Shown here: positions 8,497 to 14,834 of the stretch, piece by piece
Layout of the letters: each line of letters opens with the position of its first letter
Numbering within the stretch: the first letter of the stretch is position 1
Notes under the pieces: model-generated
The model's input: only the letters and a program-made list of their open reading frames with translations
Told to the model about the DNA's origin: nothing
Databases searched by the model: none
Translations under genes and position numbers: made by a program
Origin: UBA3700 sp963592135
Lineage (GTDB): Bacteria; Bacillota; Clostridia; Christensenellales; UBA3700
DNA length: 22,961 nt
Direction of reading: 5' to 3'
Assembly (NCBI GenBank): GCA_963592135.1
Contig: CAVAVP010000005.1
Coordinates: 1-22,961, forward strand

Positions 8497-9831
8497 TTAA
8501 CTTAAATTAGAAATAAGTATATTTGCTAAATATAAAGGTTTTAATTCTAAAATTTCTTGATTCCCTATATCGTCTTGTGAGAATAATATTCTTCGCGAAA
8601 TTTTTGAAGAATATCTGATTGAAAACTCATTAATAGATTTATGATTTTTCGCACTAGATGATTTAACTTCAAGTGGGATTAATTTATTCTTATCCGTTGT
8701 CAGAAAATCTATTTCATAATCATGGGTGCTATTTTGAGTTTTAAATGTAGAATAATATAACTCTCTGTTCGTTGAAGCAATTGTTTGAGCAATAACGTTT
8801 TCGTACAAATAACCTAAGTTTGCATCAAGTTTGTCAGACAATAATTTGTTATAGATATTTTCGTTTATTAAAAGCTTATCGCTAAAAAGCATTGTGGTAA
8901 ATAAGCCTATGTCTGAAAGATATAATTTAAAGTTTGAGATATCTTTTGTTCCATTTAAAGAAATAGAAGGGTCTGATACTTTAAAACATGGCAAAACTGT
9001 TTTAGAACTTATTAAATCAAAAATATAGTCATAATCGCTGTTGGAAACTCGTTTATTTGTGATTTTGCTTATATAAAACTTGTTGTTGTGAGCAAGTTGA
9101 GATGGTATAGAATTAAATAGAGCGGACAATTTCCCGCTAGGGTCGATTTTGTAAAAATCGTTAGAATACAAATTCAAAATTTCTTTTTTTACATTATCTA
9201 CGATAGTAAAATTTTTGTTGTTTATAAATGCCTCTATAGCCTGAGGCATGCCGCCAACTGCCATATAAAGTCTAAAATTTCTCATTAAAGTTCTGTTTAC
9301 AGCTTGTCCTATTGGTATATTATTATTATAAATTTGTTCTATAATTTTATACTCATAACCACAAGCCCAACAAAATTCTTCATAATCCATAGGATATACA
9401 TTAATTTTATGTTCTTCTGATGGAATTAATATATTCTTAACGTTCTTTTTTATAGAAATAAGCGAACCAGTTTCTATGTAGTCATAACGGCCATCGTTGA
9501 CAAGAGTTTTTATTGCTTGCCTAACATATGGTGCAAATTGAATTTCATCAAAAATTATTACAGAGTTTCTTTTTTCTAAAACAACACCTTTTATAGATTG
9601 AAGGCGCATAAAGAAGAATTCTAAATTATTTATATCTTCAAAAACCTCTTTTTCTTCCTTGGTTAGATTTGAAAAATCAATAAGAATATAAGATTTATAA
9701 TTGTTTTTTGCGAATTCCTCAGCAATTGTGGATTTTCCTACTCGTCTTGCCCCTTCTAATAAAGCCGCATATTTGCCGCACATAGTATTTTTCCATTCTA
9801 ATAATTGATTATAAACTTTTCTTTTAAACAT
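8497..9831 (-). CDS. AAA-type ATPase with DUF4143 C-terminal domain
   Basis: The 444-residue protein has Walker A GARRVGKS (27-34), Walker B VIIFDE (91-96) and the family pattern ETGSLISI followed by a Pro-rich YPMDYEEFCWACG segment. The C-terminal part contains ...YLYENVIAQ... and an endonuclease-like strand pair DYEIDFL (371-377) and PLEVKSS (386-392), as in the ATP-binding DUF4143 family (AAA_14 plus DUF4143). These proteins are very common in gut Bacillota; their biological role is not established, though they are often linked to mobile or conflict-related DNA. The ATG is preceded by AGAGG. It stands alone, divergent from the next cassette, and its promoter overlaps a 33-bp-period repeat. 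A dead relative lies at 11396-11905. No clear terminator is visible after it. Confidence 0.93.
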   Translation of the reverse strand: MFKRKVYNQLLEWKNTMCGKYAALLEGARRVGKSTIAEEFAKNNYKSYILIDFSNLTKEEKEVFEDINNLEFFFMRLQSIKGVVLEKRNSVIIFDEIQFAPYVRQAIKTLVNDGRYDYIETGSLISIKKNVKNILIPSEEHKINVYPMDYEEFCWACGYEYKIIEQIYNNNIPIGQAVNRTLMRNFRLYMAVGGMPQAIEAFINNKNFTIVDNVKKEILNLYSNDFYKIDPSGKLSALFNSIPSQLAHNNKFYISKITNKRVSNSDYDYIFDLISSKTVLPCFKVSDPSISLNGTKDISNFKLYLSDIGLFTTMLFSDKLLINENIYNKLLSDKLDANLGYLYENVIAQTIASTNRELYYSTFKTQNSTHDYEIDFLTTDKNKLIPLEVKSSSAKNHKSINEFSIRYSSKISRRILFSQDDIGNQEILELKPLYLANILISNLS

Positions 9832-9849
9832 ATAAAAACCTCTGTATAT

Positions 9850-9877
9850 ATTTTAGCATATAATTACATTTTTTCAA
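9850..9877 (-). promoter_or_regulatory. Probable promoter of the DUF4143 ATPase gene
   Basis: On the minus strand TTGAAA (9872-9877), 16-bp spacer ending in TATGC, TAAAAT (9850-9855). The -35 lies inside the first unit of the 33-bp repeat, so a repeat-binding protein would control this promoter directly. Confidence 0.55.
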
Positions 9878-9946
9878 CATACAAATTATTAAATATCGAC
9901 ATTTTTTCAACATAAAATTTGTCAAATATCGACATTTTTTCAATAT
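9866..9946. repeat. Direct repeat, 33-bp period, 2.5 units
   Basis: A 15-base core ACATTTTTTCAACAT starts at 9866 and 9899, and a version with one change (ACATTTTTTCAATAT) starts at 9932, exactly 33 bp apart each time. The first two full units also end alike (AAATATCG), with a variable middle. Three helical turns between units would place bound proteins on one DNA face. The array covers the upstream region of the DUF4143 ATPase. Confidence 0.8.
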
Positions 9947-9982
9947 GAGAATAAAGGTTGAAAATATATTTTAATAAAATGG

Positions 9983-10131
9983 TTAGACTTGCTTTTTTTT
10001 GTAACTAATAGTAAATAAAAAGTGGAAATATGCAACATTTACAGAGGCTTTTGTAACAAATAAATCTTCGTTATAGACTTCTTTACCTGTTGTTAAACTT
10101 TCCTTTTTTTTGAATATTTACTGCCTCTCAT
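9983..10131 (-). pseudogene. Possible small gene broken by a frameshift in an A8 run
   Basis: On the minus strand an ATG (10129-10131) sits 8 bp after GAAGG (10140-10144) and opens a frame MRGSKYSKK that stops after 12 codons. If one A is added to the A8 run (10104-10111), the frame continues for about 37 more codons to a TAA at 9983-9985 with protein-like composition (…TTGKEVYNEDLFVTKASVN…). I do not recognise the product. It could be a short decayed gene or chance; there is no clear promoter. Confidence 0.25.
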
Positions 10132-10178
10132 TTTGTATTCCTTCGGTGTACAAGCATAGCATGTTGTGTCTACTTATT

Positions 10179-10192
10179 TATACCTGGGTATA
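10179..10192. promoter_or_regulatory. Small dyad, possible operator
   Basis: TATACC-TG-GGTATA forms a 6-bp dyad with a two-base centre, about 50 bp upstream of the poly-G promoter. It is one of the few GC-containing symmetrical sites in this gap. The rest of the 9832-10238 gap holds the 33-bp repeats and the possible broken small gene. Confidence 0.25.
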
Positions 10193-10241
10193 TATTTTTA
10201 GATTGCCAGTTTAGCATTACAAAGGTTTTGCGCAATAAATG

Positions 10242-10268
10242 TTGATATCTGTCGGGGGGGGGTACAAT
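10242..10268 (+). promoter_or_regulatory. Candidate phase-variable promoter with G9 in the spacer
   Basis: TTGATA (10242-10247) and TACAAT (10263-10268) are separated by 15 bp, nine of which are an unbroken G run (10254-10262). Changes in run length would move the spacer towards or away from the 17-bp optimum, as known for Neisseria porA-type promoters. The predicted RNA start near 10275 fits a leader ending in GGGGAG (10295-10300) before GTG at 10305. Confidence 0.5.
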
Positions 10269-10304
10269 AAAGGAAACTTAAATAAAAAAAGAGTGGGGAG
10301 TGTT

Positions 10305-10634
10305 GTGAGATTTCATATTAGAGGTCGTAATAACATATTAACATTAGAAGATACTATTGATTTTCTTGAAGCCATAAACAAGGATATCAAAGACTATTTA
10401 TTTTTAAATAATTATGAATTAAATGATTTTAAGCCAGTTATTGAAAATGTTGAAAAAGGTTCAATAATTCTTGATATTTTTATAGGTACAGTAACCTCTG
10501 TTATAAGTACTAGTTTAATTGATCTTATTAAATTAGCGTATTGCAAAAAACACAAAACAAAAGTTACAAAAATCAAAATAACACAAAAAAATTCGGAAAT
10601 TATTATGGAGGTTCAAGAAGAATATGGAAAATAA
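10305..10634 (+). CDS. Small uncharacterised protein, first gene of a two-gene cassette
   Basis: With the GTG start at 10305 the protein has 109 residues; GGGGAG lies 4 bp upstream. An in-frame ATG at 10239 also exists but has no ribosome site and would place the poly-G run inside the coding region. The protein has an N-terminal helix (TLEDTIDFLEAINKDIKDYL), then a strand with GSIILDIFIG, a hydrophobic amphipathic helix (TSVISTSLIDLIKLAY), a basic stretch and two terminal strands. This strand, G-S-strand, helix, hairpin order resembles small adaptor domains of bacterial conflict systems (effector-associated component type), but no diagnostic residues are seen and I do not assign a family. Its end overlaps the next gene by 11 bp, so the two are translationally coupled. 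Confidence 0.65.
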   Translation: MRFHIRGRNNILTLEDTIDFLEAINKDIKDYLFLNNYELNDFKPVIENVEKGSIILDIFIGTVTSVISTSLIDLIKLAYCKKHKTKVTKIKITQKNSEIIMEVQEEYGK

Positions 10635-11061
10635 TAAAATTAAAGGAAAAAGAAAAAGACAAATTATAGCTTGCATTATTTGGTCTTTGCTGCTTATTGT
10701 TAGTATAATTTTTTTTATGGCTTTAGATTCAGATTCAAATATGACTTTAGCAGGAGTAGCAGTAGTGGCAGCAATAATTTCAGGTATTGGTTTATTCGTG
10801 AGTTATAAAAAGATGATAAATTTTCGTAGAAAAACATGCGATAGCTGTCATGAATCTTTGGATGGGTGTGCATGGGAGTATCAGGAAACGAGTAGTAAGT
10901 TTGAAAACGGAAGAGAAAAAGTTAGTTTTTAAATAAGAGTAAAATGCCCTCATTGTGGACGTACGAAAACTTTTACTGAAACGTTTTCGGTTGCACCTGG
11001 AGATAATGTGCAATACCTTATAGATAATTATATGCGAAACCAATATGGCGATAGAATGTAA
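10624..11061 (+). pseudogene. Membrane protein with split zinc ribbon, interrupted by in-frame TAA
   Basis: The frame starts at ATG 10624 (GGAGG at 10607-10611). It encodes a basic N-terminus, two membrane helices (about 13-33 and 40-60) and CDSC (72-75), then meets TAA at 10930-10932. The same frame continues without further stops for 42 codons (10933-11058), encoding KCPHCGRTKTF and ending at TAA 11059-11061. The two CxxC pairs, one on each side of the stop, form the expected four-cysteine zinc ribbon, so the full gene was about 144 codons and the TAA is a nonsense change. The surviving 102-residue product keeps the membrane part but has lost half of the metal site. Function is unknown; it is coupled to the upstream gene and followed by a terminator. 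Confidence 0.7.
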
Positions 11062-11147
11062 TTGTGTATTGTTCGCGTGAATGGGTTGTTTAATGTAGTA
11101 TTTTGGAGTATGCTGTTATTGTAAAATTTGTTAAGTGTTGAAACAAA

Positions 11148-11183
11148 AAGAGTCTGACATCACGTTGGGCTCTTGATTTTTTT
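11148..11183 (+). terminator. Terminator of the two-gene cassette
   Basis: AAGAGTCTGAC (11148-11158) pairs with GTTGGGCTCTT (11164-11174), including G-U pairs, giving an 11-bp stem with a small loop, followed by GATTTTTTT. It marks the end of the poly-G promoter cassette. Confidence 0.7.
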
Positions 11184-11205
11184 AGTTACAATATTGCCTT
11201 TATTT

Positions 11206-11346
11206 TTAATTTTTGCTTTTTCTTATAAGCATTAAAAGAGTGATAATGCCTGCGATAAGTGTAAAGGTCAAGTAAAAAAGTTTTGTGTTTATGGTGTAGC
11301 AAATTACAAAACCTATATTAAAGATATAGGGCAAAGCCAAGTATTT
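11206..11346 (-). pseudogene. Possible C-terminal relic of a membrane protein
   Basis: Between two in-frame stops the minus strand encodes about 46 residues with two hydrophobic segments (ALPYIFNIGFVICYT and LFYLTFTLIAGIITLLMLI) and a basic end RKSKN before TAA at 11206-11208. The composition looks like the tail of a membrane protein, but there is no start codon or ribosome site, and the upstream sequence is frameshifted. The family is not recognisable. Confidence 0.25.
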
Positions 11347-11395
11347 TTACTATGAGAAATTAATTTATCACTCATACATAGGATTGTCTCGGGCT

Positions 11396-11905
11396 CTATG
11401 TTTTTTTTAAAATTTTTAGAACTTCAATATTTTTATCCGCATGAGTATGATCTCTTGCTTTTTTTTTAATTTCTATAGGATAAATTTTGTCACATTTATC
11501 GATAAGTAAATCGATTTCTTTTTTTGTCAATATCTCGATAATAATATAAATCAGATATTTTTCCTGTATTATAATAGCTTTTTATAATTTCGGAAACAAC
11601 GTATGTTTCTAAAAATGCACCATCCATTGCTTCATTTTCTAGAGTTTCAGCATTAGACCAACGACATAAGAAAGCACAAAGGCCAGTGTTTATAAAATAT
11701 AGTTTTGGAGTTTTAATAATTCTATTAGTTAAAGTAGATGCAAAAGAACATAATAAAACAATAATTCCTGTGCGCTCTAAAATACTAATTCAAGATTTGA
11801 TAGTTGGTGAAGATACTTCAATTGCCTTGGAAATTTCATTATATTTTAATTCTTGTGCAGTTCTTGCGGTGATTAAAACATTGGAACAAAAGAAAAAATA
11901 TTAAC
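11396..11905 (-). pseudogene. Decayed C-terminal part of a second DUF4143 ATPase
   Basis: Minus-strand pieces match the second half of DUF4143-family ATPases in order: ARTAQELKYNEISKAIEVSS-PTIKS (winged-helix part), ISILERTGIIVLL, NRIIKTPKLYFINTGLCAFL, GAFLETYVVSEIIKSYYNTG, and the nuclease-like EIDLLIDKC...KIYPIEIKKKA ending at TAG 11396-11398. A TGA at 11790-11792 stands where the family normally has Trp (PTIKSW), and one extra A in the A7 run (11519-11525) shifts the frame before the EIDLL motif. The N-terminal ATPase half with Walker A/B is missing. It is therefore a dead copy of a different subtype from the intact gene at 8497-9831, and marks this stretch as decaying accessory DNA. Confidence 0.8.
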
Positions 11906-11906
11906 A

Positions 11907-12344
11907 ATACTTGCTTATATGGGGGCTTGCTTAATAAATTTTAATATTTAAATCGATGATAGTTGTAGATAATGCTACAATTGTTTCAGTTCGTATAATA
12001 AGCGGGTTAAGTGCTAGTTTATTTATCTTTTAATAAAATAAACATAGAAGCGAATAAAAAATAAGTAGCGATATAGACAAAGCAAATTTTATATGGACAA
12101 AATCTGTAAAATAGGTAAAATTTAGGTTTTGTATATAAACAGATACAAGGGAAAAGTGTAAATAAACCTAAATTTTACAAACTTAATTTTAAAAAAAATT
12201 ATCAAATTTTAAAAACCCGATATTTTTATATATGTAATGAGTTTTTTTGCTAAAAGTTGTTTTTTAAACCATAAAAATAACTTAAAATTTTGTAAAAATG
12301 GCACAAAATTAAGGTGTGTTGGCATTTTGATTATGAAAAGATTA
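11907..12344. other. AT-rich decayed intergenic stretch
   Basis: No gene is supported here. Short open stretches exist, such as 22 codons from an ATG at 11956 (MIVVDNATIVSVRI...), but none has a ribosome site and homology. The stretch contains a 15-bp inverted repeat (12115-12178) and low-complexity AT sequence leading up to the promoter of the next operon. Confidence 0.6.
12115..12178. repeat. 15-bp perfect inverted repeat with 34-nt centre
   Basis: GTAAAATTTAGGTTT (12115-12129) and its exact reverse complement (12164-12178) flank 34 bases. A transcript would form a stable hairpin, but no T-run of terminator type follows. It could be a small non-autonomous element remnant or a regulatory structure upstream of the EAL-like gene. 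Confidence 0.6.
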
Positions 12345-12373
12345 TTGACACATTTTTTTTTAAAAGATAAACT
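12345..12373 (+). promoter_or_regulatory. Promoter of the EAL-like gene and the right-hand locus
   Basis: A perfect TTGACA (12345-12350), 17-bp spacer and a weaker -10 TAAACT (12368-12373). The leader of about 30 nt contains AAGGAGG (12395-12401) placed 8 bp before the GTG start. Confidence 0.5.
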
Positions 12374-12409
12374 TAAAATGTGAAATAGCATAAAAAGGAG
12401 GTAAGTGTA

Positions 12410-13537
12410 GTGGCTAAAAAAAGTTCTAAAAAGAGTGGACCAAAGAAAGCTGTTACCTATTACTACAATCCTTTTTACAAAAATGATGAGGAATTACATT
12501 TTTTAGAAGTATGGCAGGTGCTTGAAGATGATGTGCTTGGATCGTTATATCCTTGGCAGTACGTGAACTCTGCTGAAACTTCAAATAGAATTGTTACATT
12601 GAATTTCTTAGCATTAAAGCACTTTGAAAACGACTATAAGGTATATTATGACCAAATGTTTATGTACAAGGTTTCAGCAAAGTTATTGTCTGAAGGTAAT
12701 GTGCATAGATTAGGGTCGATACTGCAACCAAACTTAATTCTTTGTTTTGATATCTATCAACTAGAAAAGTTTGGAGATAGAGCAGCAATAGCAGGATTAA
12801 ATTTCTTAGCTAATATTGGTGCTACTATTATGATAAGTGGTGTAGATAGAGCACCGGTAGATATCTTACTTAAATATCCAACAACTTATTTTTTGTTAGA
12901 TTATAGATACTATACTAATCAAAATAAGGGTGTTATAGCAATGCTTAAAAATATCGCAGATCAAGGGAATATAACATTGGTTGTAGGAAATGTTAATAGT
13001 AAAGACAATTTGTCTGTATTCAAAGATAATGGTGTTGAAATTTATGCAGGATCTGCACTTGTTAGACCAAAGAGAAAGATAGATTCTCTTATAATTGATT
13101 CAAATGTAGATATAGTTGAAGACAAAAAGAGTTTTGTTGTTGCTGCTAAAGATGCACCACAAATTAAAGATCGAGAAAGAAAAGAAGAAACAATCATTAT
13201 AGATATAACCTCACAAGCAGAGGAGTTAAAGTTAAGATTAGCTGATTCAGCGCGAGCTAAAAAGAAAGCCCAAGAAGAGGAAGCTAAGAGAAAAGCTTTA
13301 GAGGAAGAAATATTAAGAAAAGAGCAAGAGGAAAAAGAAAGAGAATTACAAAGGCTTAAAAATGAAGAGGCAAAACGTTTAGCGCAAAAATTAGGAGCTG
13401 GACAACTTGCAACGTCGATGGAAGAATTTGCTTCTTTATCTAAAGATACAACAAAAAAAGAAACAAAGGAAAAAAAGCGTGGAGCAAATGTAATAAAACT
13501 AAATGTTTCAACTCCACCAAAGAAAAAGAAAAAATAA
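12410..13537 (+). CDS. Degenerate EAL-like domain protein with charged coiled-coil tail
   Basis: This 375-residue cytosolic protein starts at GTG, with AAGGAGG 8 bp upstream, and has a Lys-rich N-terminus. Residues about 105-225 follow the second half of an EAL (c-di-GMP phosphodiesterase) barrel: FLANIGATIMISGVDRAPVD, then LLDYRYY, then TLVVGNVNSKDNLSVFKDNGVEIYAGSALVRPKRKI, which parallels the family's AEGVE...L..G...QGY...P ending. The acidic catalytic and metal-binding residues are replaced (DDFG-like by GVDR, AEGVE by VGNVN), so it should not cleave c-di-GMP; it could bind a ligand or act as a scaffold. Residues 265-335 form a long Glu/Lys/Arg coiled coil, and the end is very basic (PPKKKKK). 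It is the first gene of the co-oriented surface locus and may sense or organise it. The fold assignment is by pattern only. Confidence 0.7.
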   Translation: MAKKSSKKSGPKKAVTYYYNPFYKNDEELHFLEVWQVLEDDVLGSLYPWQYVNSAETSNRIVTLNFLALKHFENDYKVYYDQMFMYKVSAKLLSEGNVHRLGSILQPNLILCFDIYQLEKFGDRAAIAGLNFLANIGATIMISGVDRAPVDILLKYPTTYFLLDYRYYTNQNKGVIAMLKNIADQGNITLVVGNVNSKDNLSVFKDNGVEIYAGSALVRPKRKIDSLIIDSNVDIVEDKKSFVVAAKDAPQIKDRERKEETIIIDITSQAEELKLRLADSARAKKKAQEEEAKRKALEEEILRKEQEEKERELQRLKNEEAKRLAQKLGAGQLATSMEEFASLSKDTTKKETKEKKRGANVIKLNVSTPPKKKKK

Positions 13538-13606
13538 GGTAAAACTTATAAAAAACAAGACAAATTGGAGATTAAAGTTTATAAAGGACAAATTTAAGAC
13601 GGTTAT

Positions 13607-13635
13607 TTGTTTAATTAAAGGCATCTATTTATATT
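13607..13635 (+). promoter_or_regulatory. Possible internal promoter before the SipW-type secreted protein
   Basis: TTGTTT (13607-13612), 17-bp spacer, TATATT (13630-13635), within a 165-bp gap. An own promoter would fit the expected high demand for a structural surface protein, but both boxes deviate from consensus. Confidence 0.35.
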
Positions 13636-13702
13636 TTTTAAATCTCAAAACAAAAAAAACTAAAAGTTTTAATTTTCAAAATTTAAAAGGAGACAAAAAA
13701 TT

Positions 13703-14698
13703 ATGAAAAAAAGCACATTAATAACAACAATAGCAATGATAGTTGTAGTAGTTGTAGCATTATCTACAGCGACATATGCATGGTTTGCATCATCAAGTAC
13801 ATCTACGGCTACAATGACAATTACATCAAATGCAACAAGTGGTTGGTCATTATCTAAAGGAACAATTACTGGCACAAATGTAACATGGTCTTCACAATCT
13901 ACAACATTAGATTTAGGAGATGCATTAGCAGGACTATATTCACCAAATGGTGTACTTACACTTGCACCAAATGCAAACACAGCTACAGCCGTAACAGTAA
14001 ATAAATCAACAGAGAATTTCTATGCATGTAATACATACAACGGAAATGCATATGTTACATCAGCATCTACTGCTAAAGATCCCACTGTTGTAAGAATAGT
14101 AAATGGTAACACTGGTGAGGCTAAATGTACAGTGACAATACTTGTAGTATTAGAAACAGATAATGCAAATAGTAGATATGCAGCAGCAGGACTAACATTC
14201 TATTTTGCAGATGGTGCAGGTGCAACTTATACGCTTGGTTACAACTATGAAGATGCAAGTGCATATAAAGCCGAAAATCCTGTAGGTTCAAAGAAAGCCT
14301 ACACAGACGTAGATCAACTAAAGGATGCACAAGAAGGAGATATCTTAGCACATACATCAACTAATAATGTAGCTGTAAAAGGTATAGTAGGAAATATTCC
14401 AGAATATGACAAGGCTACTTTAGCAGGAAATACAAATAGTCAGATAACATTTAGAAAAAATGGTGATACTGCAATCACAGCTGCTGATCAAACAACACTA
14501 GTACCTGCCAATGCAACATTCTTGGCATACACATTTACGACAGAAACAATTCAAAGCGGTTCTGGAGTAAATTTTGCTACATATGCATGGATAGATGGAT
14601 GGAAAGCAGAAGATTCAGCAAGGGGATCTAAAATTTCAATTCTATATTCTTTTGGTGGAGCATTAACATTACCTGATACTACTGCAGAAGCGGTATAA
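13703..14698 (+). CDS. SipW-type signal peptide protein, likely major surface/fibre subunit
   Basis: The 331-residue protein begins with a lysine n-region and a hydrophobic core (7-23), then TYAWF (24-28), the hallmark of SipW-dependent signal peptides of the TasA/camelysin group, which are cut by ER-type signal peptidases. The mature part is rich in Thr, Ala, Ser and Asn with alternating beta-strand patterns, and ends with AYTFTTE...FATYAWIDGWKAEDS...ISILYSFGG, a C-terminal beta-segment typical of such proteins. AGGAG lies 10 bp before the ATG. It is followed by two strong RNA hairpins (14723-14787), which could stabilise its message. By analogy with TasA it may polymerise outside the cell; the fibre role is inference. 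Only one Cys pair (38 and 147 region of the mature part) is seen, so disulfide stabilisation is unclear. Confidence 0.8.
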   Translation: MKKSTLITTIAMIVVVVVALSTATYAWFASSSTSTATMTITSNATSGWSLSKGTITGTNVTWSSQSTTLDLGDALAGLYSPNGVLTLAPNANTATAVTVNKSTENFYACNTYNGNAYVTSASTAKDPTVVRIVNGNTGEAKCTVTILVVLETDNANSRYAAAGLTFYFADGAGATYTLGYNYEDASAYKAENPVGSKKAYTDVDQLKDAQEGDILAHTSTNNVAVKGIVGNIPEYDKATLAGNTNSQITFRKNGDTAITAADQTTLVPANATFLAYTFTTETIQSGSGVNFATYAWIDGWKAEDSARGSKISILYSFGGALTLPDTTAEAV

Positions 14699-14722
14699 CC
14701 GGAATTAATTTAACCGTCTAAA

Positions 14723-14787
14723 ATGGCTAAGTCCTGAAAAGGGCTTAGTCCATATCTCATAACAAAGCGCATGAGGTTTGTTATGAG
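14723..14787 (+). other. Tandem stable RNA hairpins between operon genes
   Basis: Hairpin 1 (14723-14753): ATGGCTAAGTCCT pairs with AGGGCTTAG-T-CCAT, 13 pairs with one bulge and a GAAA (GNRA-type) tetraloop. Hairpin 2 (14756-14787): CTCATAACAAA pairs perfectly with TTTGTTATGAG around a 10-base loop. Neither is followed by a T-run, so they are poor terminators; they may protect the upstream message or mark a processing site that sets different levels for the structural protein and the ATPase. Confidence 0.7.
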
Positions 14788-14834
14788 TTGAAAATTTAAA
14801 AAGTACATAAAAACTAGTAAAAAGTGAGATAACG

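Noticed and set aside
9866..9946. CRISPR array from regularly spaced repeats
   Set aside because: The conserved core is only 15 bases, the between-core parts are partly similar to each other, only 2.5 units exist and no cas gene is nearby. A promoter-linked repeat explains it better.
11790..11792. TGA read as tryptophan (alternative genetic code), since a TGA stands at a Trp position in the DUF4143 relic and the intact genes here do not end in TGA
   Set aside because: Trp in serS, leuS and the surface locus is encoded by TGG and the long genes contain no internal TGA. The relic also has a frameshift and lacks its N-terminal half, so it is simply a pseudogene.
14723..14787. Rho-independent terminators after the main secreted protein
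   Set aside because: Neither hairpin is followed by a T-run; hairpin 1 is followed by ATCTC and hairpin 2 by TTGAAAATTT.
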